A DNA stretch of 18,751 nt from Chloroflexota bacterium (lineage in GTDB: Bacteria; Chloroflexota; Anaerolineae; Aggregatilineales; Phototrophicaceae): the NCBI GenBank assembly GCA_003242205.1, contig QGUR01000050.1, positions 1-18,751 of the forward strand, written 5' to 3'. The position numbers were made by a program, and so were the translations under genes. Positions 1 through 6,567 of this stretch are shown one piece after another (position 1 is the first letter of the stretch; the number at the start of each line of letters is the position of its first letter). The notes beneath the pieces were generated by a model. It saw nothing but the letters and a program-made list of their open reading frames with translations. It had not been told where the DNA came from and made no database searches.

Positions 1-311
1 TCAAGCTCTTCGTCTATACCGCGGCGGGATTTCTTTCGGCGCTGGCGGGCATCATTCTGATCGGGCGTTTGAACTCAGCCCAGCCGACCGCCGGGCAGGG
101 CTTTGAATTCGACGCGATTGCGGCGGTTGTCGTGGGCGGCACGAGTTTTGATGGTGGCGAGGGCACAATTTGGGGCACGCTGATCGGCGTGCTCATCATC
201 GGCATTATGAATAACGGCCTGAATCTGCTGGACGTGTCCGCGTTCTATCAGGATATTGCGAAAGGCGTCGTCATCGCGCTGGCGCTGCTGTTACACCGCG
301 CCATTCGCTGA
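1..311 (+). CDS. rbsC: Ribose ABC transporter permease RbsC, C-terminal part
   Basis: Membrane subunit of a ribose-type ABC importer. The frame is open from base 3 to the TGA at 309-311, so only about the last 102 residues are visible and the start lies upstream. The visible part carries the family motif SAQPTAGQGFEFDAIAAVV, then GGTSFDGGEG, a hydrophobic segment, NNGLNLL and a final membrane helix ending LLLHRAIR. As I remember E. coli RbsC, this is closer to it than is the second permease at 2956. The binding-protein gene follows after 93 nt, which matches the C-B part of the E. coli rbsDACB order, so an rbsA-type ATPase is expected just upstream of the window. In that gap a 6-bp inverted repeat (324-329 with 355-360) is followed by four T; I regard it as too weak to call a terminator. 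The family is certain and the ribose assignment rests mainly on the neighbour. Confidence 0.88.
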   Translation, partial: KLFVYTAAGFLSALAGIILIGRLNSAQPTAGQGFEFDAIAAVVVGGTSFDGGEGTIWGTLIGVLIIGIMNNGLNLLDVSAFYQDIAKGVVIALALLLHRAIR

Positions 312-404
312 CGGCGAAAATGCGCGACGACACGAGTTTAGGTGCATCGCCGCGCGTCGCCTGTTTTGCTGTAGGGTAGCGATCTTAAATAAGGAGGTTG
401 GCAG

Positions 405-1328
405 ATGATACGCAAAGGTTCGCTTAGTTTATTGATGATCCTGCTGCTTCTCATGCCGTTCACTACGGTGGTCCAGGGGCAGGATGAAGGGCCGTTCACG
501 ATCGGTCTTTCCATCTCGACACTCAATAATCCGTTCTTCGTGACGCTGCGCGATGGCGCGCAGGCGGCCGCTGACGCAGCGGGCGTCGAACTGGTTGTGC
601 TCGATTCGCAGGACGACCCGGCGACCGAAGCGGCGAACATGGAAGACCTGATCGCGCAGGGCGTGGATGCCATTCTGGTCAACCCGACCGACTCTGATGC
701 GATCGTGCCGTCGATTGAAGCGGCGAACGCGGCGGGTATCCCGGTGTTCACCGTTGACCGCGGCGCGAGCGGCGGCGAGGTCGTCAGCCACATCGCTTCG
801 GATAACGTAGCGGGCGGTCGTCTTGCGGGACAATTCCTCTGCAACGCGCTTGGCGGCGAGGGGCGTGTCGTGGAGTTGGAAGGCATCGCGGGGACATCGG
901 CGGCGCGTGACCGTGGCGAGGGCTTCAACGCCTATCTGAGCGAGAACTGCCCGGGCATCGAGGTGGTGGCGCGGCAGACGGCGAACTTCAACCGGGCCGA
1001 AGGGCTGACGGTGTTCGAGAACATTCTGCAGGCGCAGCCGGAGATCGATGGTGTGTTCGCGCACAACGACGAGATGATCTTGGGCGCGATTGAGGCGGCG
1101 GAAGCTGCGGGGCGCGAGGGCATCATTTTCGTCGGTTTCGACGCCATTGACGACGCGCTTGCGGCCGTGCGCGATGGCCGTCTGGCGGCCACGGTCGCCC
1201 AGCAGCCGGATCGCATCGGCGCGCTTGGCGTTCTGACGGCGGTATCCGCGCTCGGCGGTCAGGAAGTCGAGGCGACGATCCCCGTCGATTTGCAGTTGAT
1301 CACATCGGAGAACGTTCCGGCTGAGTAG
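405..1328 (+). CDS. rbsB: D-ribose-binding substrate-binding protein RbsB
   Basis: Exported sugar-binding protein that delivers ligand to the RbsC/RbsA importer. Start ATG 405 has a strong Shine-Dalgarno (AAGGAGG, 391-397). Residues 1-26 form a signal peptide (positive N-terminus, Leu-rich core, cleavage probably after VQG); no lipobox Cys is visible. The mature part is a two-lobed type I periplasmic binding fold. Compared from memory with E. coli RbsB, all ribose contacts are kept: Ser38, Asn42, Phe44 and Phe45 in STLNNPFF; Asn93 in NPTDSDA; Asp118-Arg119; Arg170 in SAARDRGEGF; Phe195; Asn221 in HNDEM; Phe245-Asp246; Gln266. The 307-residue length is normal. The gene follows the rbsC-like permease and is separated from the next ATPase by a strong stem-loop, so it most likely serves the upstream permease. 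Ribose is a well-supported inference; a close pentose or allose analogue remains possible. Confidence 0.92.
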   Translation: MIRKGSLSLLMILLLLMPFTTVVQGQDEGPFTIGLSISTLNNPFFVTLRDGAQAAADAAGVELVVLDSQDDPATEAANMEDLIAQGVDAILVNPTDSDAIVPSIEAANAAGIPVFTVDRGASGGEVVSHIASDNVAGGRLAGQFLCNALGGEGRVVELEGIAGTSAARDRGEGFNAYLSENCPGIEVVARQTANFNRAEGLTVFENILQAQPEIDGVFAHNDEMILGAIEAAEAAGREGIIFVGFDAIDDALAAVRDGRLAATVAQQPDRIGALGVLTAVSALGGQEVEATIPVDLQLITSENVPAE

Positions 1329-1379
1329 GCCGGTGAGCAGTCCGGCCCGCGCGGCCTTCTTGCTCTGCCGCGCGGGCCG
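1328..1379 (+). terminator. GC-rich stem-loop between rbsB and second ABC operon, with an overlapping alternative hairpin
   Basis: A perfect 12-bp stem (1343-1354 with 1368-1379; 13-nt loop 1355-1367) lies 14 nt after the rbsB stop. It is followed by CTTCGTAAG, not a clean T run, so it may be an attenuating or mRNA-protecting hairpin more than an intrinsic terminator. A second hairpin, GGCCGG 1328-1333 with CCGGCC 1342-1347, uses bases 1343-1347 of the first stem, so the two cannot form together. A stem-loop after a binding-protein gene often keeps its mRNA abundant relative to downstream transporter genes; that role here is inferred. Confidence 0.6.
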
Positions 1380-1417
1380 CTTCGTAAGACAACGCTCTGG
1401 AATTTCCGGAGGAGGCC

Positions 1418-2959
1418 GTGGAACAACGCCCGCTGCTACACATGAAATCCATCCATAAGTCATTTCCGGGCGTTCAGGCCCTGCGCGATGTCGATCTAAT
1501 CGTCTATCCGGGCGAAATTCAGGCGCTCGTGGGCGAGAACGGGGCCGGAAAAAGCACGTTGATGAAAGTCCTCAACGGGGTTTATACGCCCGACAGCGGC
1601 CAGATTTTCTGGCAGGGCGAACCGGTGACCATCCATTCACCGCACGTCGCGCAGGCCCACGGCATCAGTATGATCCATCAGGAACTGGCGCTCATTCCGT
1701 ATCTCGACGCCGCCAAGAACATCTATCTGGGGCGCGAGCCGGCGGGCGCGCTTCCCGGCATGATCAACTGGTCGAAGATGTATCAGGATGCCGAGCAGCA
1801 GTTGGCGCAGCTTGGCCTGAATATATCGGTACGCACGCCGGTGCGGTTCTTCTCGATTGCCCAGCAGCAGATGATCGAAGTCGCCAAGGCGCTGTCGATG
1901 AATGCCCGGCTGATCGTCATGGACGAGCCGACCTCATCGCTCACCGACCGGGAAGTCGAGACGCTGTTCGAGCAGATGCGCGCGTTGAAGGCGCGCGGCG
2001 TCGCCATCATCTTTATCTCGCATCGTCTCGATGAAATTTTCGAGATTTGCGACCGCGTTACCGTGCTGCGGGATGGCGAACTGGTCGGTTCGCACCCGAT
2101 TTCCGAGCTTGAAGCCAATGACGTCATTCGCATGATGGTCGGGCGCGACGTCGAGCAGATTTACGAGCGTCCGGAGAAAACAATTTCGTCCGAAGTGGTG
2201 CTCGAAGTCCGCGGTTTGAGCCGGGGCGCGCATATTCGCGATGTCAGCTTCGCGCTGCGTAAAGGCGAAATCCTCGGCATTGCCGGACTCGTCGGCGCGG
2301 GCCGGACCGAACTGGCCGAAACCATTTTCGGCGCGCATCCGGCGTCGAGCGGCGAAATCCTCATCGATGGCCAGCCTGTCGTCATTCGTCGTCCATCACA
2401 GGCCATACGGAACGGTATTGGCTTCGTGCCCGAAGACCGCAAACGGGAAGGGCTATTCCTGCGCATGAGCGTCTCGGCCAATATTGTCATGGTCGTGCTG
2501 CGGCGTCTGCTGCGCGGGCTGCCGTTTATCCCGTGGGGAAAGGTGGGCGAAGTATCCAGAGATTTTATTGACCGCCTCGACATTCGCACACCGTCTCCCG
2601 AACAGCGCGTGCGTAACCTGAGCGGCGGCAACCAGCAGAAGGTTGTCATCGCCAAATGGCTGACGCTGCAGCCAAAAGTGCTGATTCTGGATGAGCCGAC
2701 TCGTGGTATTGACGTTGGCGCCAAGGCCGAGATTTACCAGTTGATGCACCAGCTGGCAGCGAACGGCGTCGGCATTCTGATGATCTCGTCCGATTTACTG
2801 GAAGTGCTCGGCGTGAGCGACCGTATTCTGGTCATGCGCGATGGTCGAATCGTGGGCGAGTTCGATCCGGCGACGGCGACACAGGATGCGATTATCGCGC
2901 GGGCGACAGGCAATGACCCGGCGGAAATGGTGAGCGTGCGGGCAGGAGCGACTTCATGA
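1418..2959 (+). CDS. Sugar ABC transporter ATP-binding protein (RbsA/MglA/XylG type, two NBDs)
   Basis: Cytoplasmic ATPase subunit with two fused nucleotide-binding domains that powers sugar import. The GTG start at 1418 follows GGAGGAGG (1408-1415 region). NBD1 has a full Walker A (GENGAGKST, residues 39-47), Walker B LIVMDEPTSSLT and the degenerate signature SIAQQQMIEVAKALS usual for this family. NBD2 has a degenerate Walker A (GLVGAGRTE), an intact signature LSGGNQQKVVIAKWL and Walker B LILDEPTRGID. At 513 residues it is typical in length. Its stop overlaps the start of the permease by 4 nt (ATGA, 2956-2959), so the two are translationally coupled. No binding protein gene accompanies the pair; it may borrow the upstream RbsB-like protein or one encoded elsewhere. 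Substrate cannot be read from the ATPase. Confidence 0.95.
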   Translation: MEQRPLLHMKSIHKSFPGVQALRDVDLIVYPGEIQALVGENGAGKSTLMKVLNGVYTPDSGQIFWQGEPVTIHSPHVAQAHGISMIHQELALIPYLDAAKNIYLGREPAGALPGMINWSKMYQDAEQQLAQLGLNISVRTPVRFFSIAQQQMIEVAKALSMNARLIVMDEPTSSLTDREVETLFEQMRALKARGVAIIFISHRLDEIFEICDRVTVLRDGELVGSHPISELEANDVIRMMVGRDVEQIYERPEKTISSEVVLEVRGLSRGAHIRDVSFALRKGEILGIAGLVGAGRTELAETIFGAHPASSGEILIDGQPVVIRRPSQAIRNGIGFVPEDRKREGLFLRMSVSANIVMVVLRRLLRGLPFIPWGKVGEVSRDFIDRLDIRTPSPEQRVRNLSGGNQQKVVIAKWLTLQPKVLILDEPTRGIDVGAKAEIYQLMHQLAANGVGILMISSDLLEVLGVSDRILVMRDGRIVGEFDPATATQDAIIARATGNDPAEMVSVRAGATS

Positions 2960-3957
2960 CAGCGGTGGCAACCACAACTCGACCGGCCCGGACAGGCCGC
3001 GTTCGCATTGGCAATCTGCTCCGGCGCAGCGCGGTTTTTCTCTTCCTCATTCTGCTGATGGCTTATTTCGCCTCGTCCTCTGACCGCTTCTTCACAACAG
3101 GTAATCTAATTAACGTTGCCCAGCAGAATGCCTCGGTCATTATCGTTACCGTCGGCATGACGCTCACCCTACTCACCGGCGGTATCGACCTTTCGGTTGG
3201 CTCGGTTGCCGCGCTGGCCGGCGCGATATCTGCCGGCCTGATCGTGCGCAACGGGCTACCGTTTGAGCTTAGCGCTCCGCTGACGCTGGCGCTTGGCTTC
3301 GGCCTCGGGCTGGTCAACGGCGGGCTGGTGGTGTTCGGCAAACTGCCGCCGTTTATCGCCACGCTGGCGATGATGGGCGTTGCGCGCGGCCTGACGCTTC
3401 TCTACACCGAAGGTCGCCCGATTTCCGGGCTGGGTGATACGTACACTTTCTGGGGGCGCGGCGTCGTTCCCGTGCCGCTGCTTGGCGATGTGCCCGCGCC
3501 GGTGCTGGTTGCGCTGGCGGTCGTGCTGGTCTTTGCCGCGCTGCTCAGCGCCACCCGTTTCGGGCTGCACATTTATGCCATCGGCGGCGGAGAGGAAACA
3601 TCGCGTCTGGCCGGCGTGAACGTGAACCGCGTCAAGCTGCTTGTCTACGGCCTCAGCGGCATGCTGGCGGCGCTGGCGGGCATTTTGCTCACGGCGCGCC
3701 TGTTTTCGGCGCAACCGCAGGTCGCGGTCGGGCTGGAGCTACAGGCGATTGCGGCGGCGGTACTTGGCGGCGTCAGCCTCTTTGGCGGCGTCGGCAATGT
3801 CTGGTCGGCGGTTGTCGGCGGCTTCCTGATGGGCGTGCTCGGCAACGGCATGAACCTGCTGCGCATCGCTTCATACCAGCAGCAGATGATTCAGGGCGTG
3901 GTGCTGGTATTCGCCGTTACTGTCGATATGTACCTGAAGCGTCTGGAAGGGCGTTGA
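2956..3957 (+). CDS. Sugar ABC transporter permease (RbsC-family, second copy)
   Basis: Integral membrane subunit of a CUT2-type sugar importer, 333 residues. After a basic N-terminus (to about residue 20) it has repeated hydrophobic helices, with family motifs VTVGMTLTLLTGGIDLSVGS near residues 55-75, PPFIATLAMMGVARGL and, near the C-terminus, AIAAAVLGGVSLFGGVGN and GNGMNLL. It is clearly paralogous to the permease fragment at 1-311 but diverged (GLELQ for GFEFD, SLFGG for SFDGG), so it probably forms a separate transporter with the coupled ATPase at 1418. The two permeases pairing as a heterodimer is an alternative. Start ATG 2956 overlaps the ATPase stop. It is followed 106 nt later by a DapA-superfamily lyase, suggesting that the imported compound or its oxidised product is that enzyme's precursor. 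Confidence 0.94.
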   Translation: MTAVATTTRPARTGRVRIGNLLRRSAVFLFLILLMAYFASSSDRFFTTGNLINVAQQNASVIIVTVGMTLTLLTGGIDLSVGSVAALAGAISAGLIVRNGLPFELSAPLTLALGFGLGLVNGGLVVFGKLPPFIATLAMMGVARGLTLLYTEGRPISGLGDTYTFWGRGVVPVPLLGDVPAPVLVALAVVLVFAALLSATRFGLHIYAIGGGEETSRLAGVNVNRVKLLVYGLSGMLAALAGILLTARLFSAQPQVAVGLELQAIAAAVLGGVSLFGGVGNVWSAVVGGFLMGVLGNGMNLLRIASYQQQMIQGVVLVFAVTVDMYLKRLEGR

Positions 3958-3992
3958 TACAAGGGGCAGGGTGAATACAGGCGCGACCAGGC

Positions 3993-4021
3993 TCGACAAG
4001 CAGGCTTGAAAACGGCACAAT
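3993..4021 (+). promoter_or_regulatory. Candidate sigma70-type promoter for the DapA-superfamily gene
   Basis: TCGACA (3993-3998; 5 of 6 to TTGACA) is separated by 17 nt from CACAAT (4016-4021; 4 of 6 to TATAAT), 42 nt before ATG 4064. This would let the lyase gene be transcribed apart from the transporter. Pattern match only, in GC-rich DNA. Confidence 0.28.
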
Positions 4022-4063
4022 ATCGCGCTGGCCTCTCTGAATATCCTGTTGTGAGGAAGCGCA

Positions 4064-4981
4064 ATGCAGCAGCGAATCACCGGCATCTTCAATATTCTGG
4101 CGACGCCGTTTGATGCCGAACTGAATGTCGATTATGACAGTCTGCGCCGTCTGGTCGAGTTTCAGCTCGAACTGGGAGTCGCCGGGCTTACTATCCTCGG
4201 TGTTCTGGGCGAAGCGGCGAAATTGTCCGTCGAGGAGCGCCGGCAGGTGCTCGAAACGGTCATCGACACGGTTAACGGCCGCGTTCCCGTTATTGTTGGT
4301 ACGAGCCACGACGACCTCGATACCTGCATTGCGCTGAGTAAAGCCGCAGTTGACGCGGGCGCGGCAGGCGTGATGGTCGCGCCGCCGCGTATGCCGGGCG
4401 CGTCCGACGACGAGGTGATTGCGCTCTACGCGCGTATTGCCGATGCCATCAACCAGCCGATTGTTGTGCAGGATTTCCCGCCGGTCAACGATGTCTACAT
4501 GTCTCCGGCGATGCTGGCGCGGCTTGCCGAGCAGGTTCCGTATGCCCGCTACCTCAAGCTGGAAGACCCGCCGCTGATGGAGAAAATCGGCGCTATCCGC
4601 GAACTCACCGATCGCTATGAGATTTTCGGCGGGCTGGGCGGCATGTTCCTGCTGGAAGAACTGCGGCGCGGCGCAACCGGCACGATGACCGGATTTGCCT
4701 TCAGCGAAATTCTGGTTGCCGTCCATGCCGCATTCAGCGCGGGGCGCATGGACGAGGCCGAGCGCGTCTTCGACCGCTATCTGCCGCTTATCCGCTTCGA
4801 GAACCAGCCTGTGATCAATCTGACGATTCGCAAGGCGCTGCTACATCGTCGTGGGGCAATTGCCTATCCCCATCTCCGCAAGCCTTTCACGCCGATCAGC
4901 GACGGGACGCAGCAGGAGATTGACTGGGTGTTGAAGCGCGTCGGCATCGACGACCCGACGCAGAAGCTGCAACTGCTGTAG
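4064..4981 (+). CDS. DapA/N-acetylneuraminate-lyase superfamily protein (class I aldolase or dehydratase)
   Basis: A (beta/alpha)8-barrel enzyme expected to form a Schiff base between a lysine and a 2-oxo acid. The Schiff-base lysine is Lys165 in ARYLKLEDPP. GVLGEAAKLS (46-55) matches the family's GTTGE loop, but the two Thr are Val and Leu. The tyrosine that relays protons in DapA appears replaced by Gln136 (IVVQDFP where DapA has ILYNVP). These changes argue against a true 4-hydroxy-tetrahydrodipicolinate synthase. They point to the sugar-acid branch, such as 2-keto-3-deoxy-sugar-acid dehydratases or aldolases; I recall QD-x-P in some of those but cannot verify it. Start ATG 4064 follows GAGGAAG (4052-4058). 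The position after a sugar transporter supports sugar-acid breakdown. Length, 305 residues, is normal. It ends 15 nt from the convergent xdhC-like gene. Confidence 0.85.
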   Translation: MQQRITGIFNILATPFDAELNVDYDSLRRLVEFQLELGVAGLTILGVLGEAAKLSVEERRQVLETVIDTVNGRVPVIVGTSHDDLDTCIALSKAAVDAGAAGVMVAPPRMPGASDDEVIALYARIADAINQPIVVQDFPPVNDVYMSPAMLARLAEQVPYARYLKLEDPPLMEKIGAIRELTDRYEIFGGLGGMFLLEELRRGATGTMTGFAFSEILVAVHAAFSAGRMDEAERVFDRYLPLIRFENQPVINLTIRKALLHRRGAIAYPHLRKPFTPISDGTQQEIDWVLKRVGIDDPTQKLQLL

Positions 4982-4996
4982 TTTCGAGTTTGCTGC

Positions 4997-6028
4997 TCAG
5001 GCTTTGCCGCGCCGAACGGCGACGATTTCAGCCAGAATCGCCAGCGCGATTTCTTCCGGCGTCTGCGCGCCGATATCCAGCCCGATTGGCGTGCGAATCC
5101 GCGCCAGCGCCTCATCGGTGACGCCTGCGGCTTTCAGACGTTCGACCCGGAGTTGGTGCGTGCGCCTGCTGCTGAGAACGCCGATATAAGCCGCGTTGCT
5201 TTCAAGCGCGATCTGTAGCGCCGGGTCGTCGATCTTCGGATCGTGAGTCAGTACGGCGATATATGCATCCTGATCCAGCTCGAGTTGGGGTAGCGCGTGC
5301 TGTGGATACGCGTTCACAATCTGATCGACATCCGGAAAGCGCTCTTTGGTGGCGAATGCGCGCCGGGGATCGATGAGGGTGACGCGCATACCGAGCGCAC
5401 GCGCCAGTTGTTGCAGCGCAATGCCGACATGGACGCCGCCAATGAGCACGAGATGCGGCCGGCGCTCCAGCACATCCACCATGACGCTGTAACCGGCCAC
5501 CGTCTCGATACCGGAGAACGGTTTTGATGCCACAGCTGCCAGTGTGCCGGTCATCTCATCTGTTAATTCGGGCGAGGCGTAGACGATATCTCCATGACCG
5601 GCTACGGTGACGCGGCTGCCTGCCAGATCGCCATCCAGTACGGTCGCGGTCGCCAGCGCCACGTTATCCGCCGCGGCCTGCGTGATGGTCTGCCACCACG
5701 TCTCTGGCAGTGGCTCGACAAAAACGCTGATCGTGCCGCCGCAGGCTAACCCGACCTCCCACGCAGTATCATCGCTCACGCCGTAGCGCAGCAGCTTTGG
5801 CCGGCCTGTCTTAAGCGTTGCCAGCGCTTCCTCAACCACCGCGCTTTCAACGCAACCACCACTGACCGAGCCGGCCATAACCATCGACTCGTTGACGAGC
5901 ATTTTCGACCCTGCCCGGCGCGGCGCTGATCCCCAGGTCGCCGCTACCGTCGCCAGCGCAACGCGCTGTCCATCTGCCCGCCATCGCTGTGCTGTTTCGG
6001 CAAGTTCGTTCATGAGATTGGTTTCCAT
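4997..6028 (-). CDS. XdhC/CoxI-family protein (molybdenum hydroxylase maturation factor)
   Basis: Members insert or sulfurate the molybdenum cofactor of xanthine dehydrogenase or CO-dehydrogenase-type enzymes. The N-terminal XdhC/CoxI domain shows VAATWGSAPRRAGSKMLV, SVSGGCVESAVVEEAL and GLACGGTISVFVEPL; its two conserved Cys are present. The C-terminal Rossmann-type domain shows LVLIGGVHVGIAL, a basic pair in LIDPRRAF, IGVLSSRRTHQLR and the family ending PIGLDIGAQTPEEIALAILAEIVAVR. The usual GxGHVG loop reads GGVHVG. The ATG at 6026-6028 is taken as start, though its SD is weak; Met6 (6011-6013) is a possible alternative. It is the only - strand gene and no molybdenum hydroxylase subunit is visible here, so its client lies elsewhere or outside the window. 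It faces the lyase gene with a 15-nt gap and no clear terminator. Confidence 0.9.
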   Translation of the reverse strand: METNLMNELAETAQRWRADGQRVALATVAATWGSAPRRAGSKMLVNESMVMAGSVSGGCVESAVVEEALATLKTGRPKLLRYGVSDDTAWEVGLACGGTISVFVEPLPETWWQTITQAAADNVALATATVLDGDLAGSRVTVAGHGDIVYASPELTDEMTGTLAAVASKPFSGIETVAGYSVMVDVLERRPHLVLIGGVHVGIALQQLARALGMRVTLIDPRRAFATKERFPDVDQIVNAYPQHALPQLELDQDAYIAVLTHDPKIDDPALQIALESNAAYIGVLSSRRTHQLRVERLKAAGVTDEALARIRTPIGLDIGAQTPEEIALAILAEIVAVRRGKA

Positions 6029-6143
6029 AAGTCTTATTGCGCTGAAAACAGACCGGCAATGACCATGCTTCGGCGCGAGGATGACTTGGACAAGGACTGC
6101 CTGACGCCCCAGTTGTCATTGTAAACGCATCTTACGTCTTTGA

Positions 6144-6172
6144 TTGTCTGAATTTTTGTAAGCTTATATAGA
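6144..6172 (+). promoter_or_regulatory. Candidate promoter for the DJ-1/ThDP/NTF2 operon
   Basis: TTGTCT (6144-6149) and TATAGA (6167-6172) are spaced by 17 nt, each matching 4 of 6 sigma70 consensus bases, in the AT-rich part of the intergenic region. Use of this site would give a leader of roughly 390 nt that includes the structured region at 6354-6493. Upstream, TGTAAACG (about 6119-6126) resembles a LacI-family operator half-site, but no matching second half is seen. Confidence 0.25.
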
Positions 6173-6353
6173 TCCTGTAAAAAATCTGGCTTGCAATTTA
6201 CGGATTAATGGACAGGGGCATAAAACAGTGATAAATGATAGTAGTCGCTCATGATATTTATCCGCTATCGCTTCGTCGAGCTTGTGAGGGATGAAACGGC
6301 AGGTGGCGCGGTGTGGTTTCAATCGAAAGCGACCCATCGACCCATGGCAGTCG

Positions 6354-6493
6354 TGTACGACCCTCGGCTTCGACACCATGACCGGTTTATGGTCGGAAGC
6401 CGTGAACACGCCGGTCAGGTTCGGGCGTAACCAGTAGTGAGCCCGAACGCAGGGCTGGCAAGCGTGCGGGTGGCGTCGAGTCCGAGGCTCTAC
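6354..6493 (+). ncRNA. Putative structured RNA leader (riboswitch-like, unidentified)
   Basis: This stretch can fold into several strong helices. Helix a is CGGCTTC 6365-6371 with GAAGCCG 6396-6402, extended by ACCAT 6375-6379 with ATGGT 6389-6393. Helix b is a 60-nt hairpin: CACGC 6407-6411 with GCGTG 6462-6466, CGGTC 6412-6416 with GGCTG 6453-6457, then a perfect 8-bp stem 6419-6426 with 6441-6448 around a 14-nt loop. A closing helix, CCTCG 6362-6366 with CGAGG 6483-6487 plus flanking pairs, could enclose both; GTGCG 6464-6468 with CGCAC 6495-6499 would compete with helix b and the closing helix. It matches no riboswitch consensus I know (TPP, cobalamin, SAM, glycine, c-di-GMP checked by eye). 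The ATG of the next gene is 75 nt downstream. It could instead be a small RNA or a fossil element. Confidence 0.4.
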
Positions 6494-6567
6494 GTCGCAC
6501 TGGCCGGGTGTCTACGGTGTAACCGGGATATTCGTCTGTTCACTTCCATAATTTAATCGAGGAGACT

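Larger units (their letters stand above)
6029..6567. other. 539-nt divergent intergenic region
   Basis: The gap separates the xdhC-like gene (-) from the DJ-1 operon (+). Bases 6120-6270 are notably AT-rich against the surroundings and probably hold promoters for one or both directions. Bases 6330-6345 hold a tandem CGACCCAT repeat (two copies). Bases 6354-6493 are GC-rich and full of inverted repeats (annotated separately). An 81-codon open frame on the - strand (6164-6409) crosses these repeats and shows no recognisable protein features, so I do not call it a gene. Confidence 0.7.

Noticed and set aside
429..1463. 344-codon - strand frame opposite rbsB
   Set aside because: Antisense to RbsB, whose ligand residues are all recognisable; no supporting signal on the other strand.
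3997..4008. Short hairpin CAAGC/GCTTG after the second permease
   Set aside because: Five pairs around two bases with no T run; too weak to call a terminator.
6330..6345. Tandem CGACCCAT repeat suspected as start of a larger repeat array or operator
   Set aside because: Only two copies, with no third copy or spacer nearby; recorded only as a minor feature of the intergenic region.
6164..6409. 81-codon - strand frame in the 539-nt intergenic region
   Set aside because: No recognisable domain and it crosses the AT-rich and inverted-repeat segments, which look non-coding.
6401..6466. Possible SRP (4.5S) RNA, because GTGAAC and GGTCAGG occur
   Set aside because: The GGAAGGnAGCAG loop of helix 8 is missing and a long hairpin sits in its place; the similarity is accidental.
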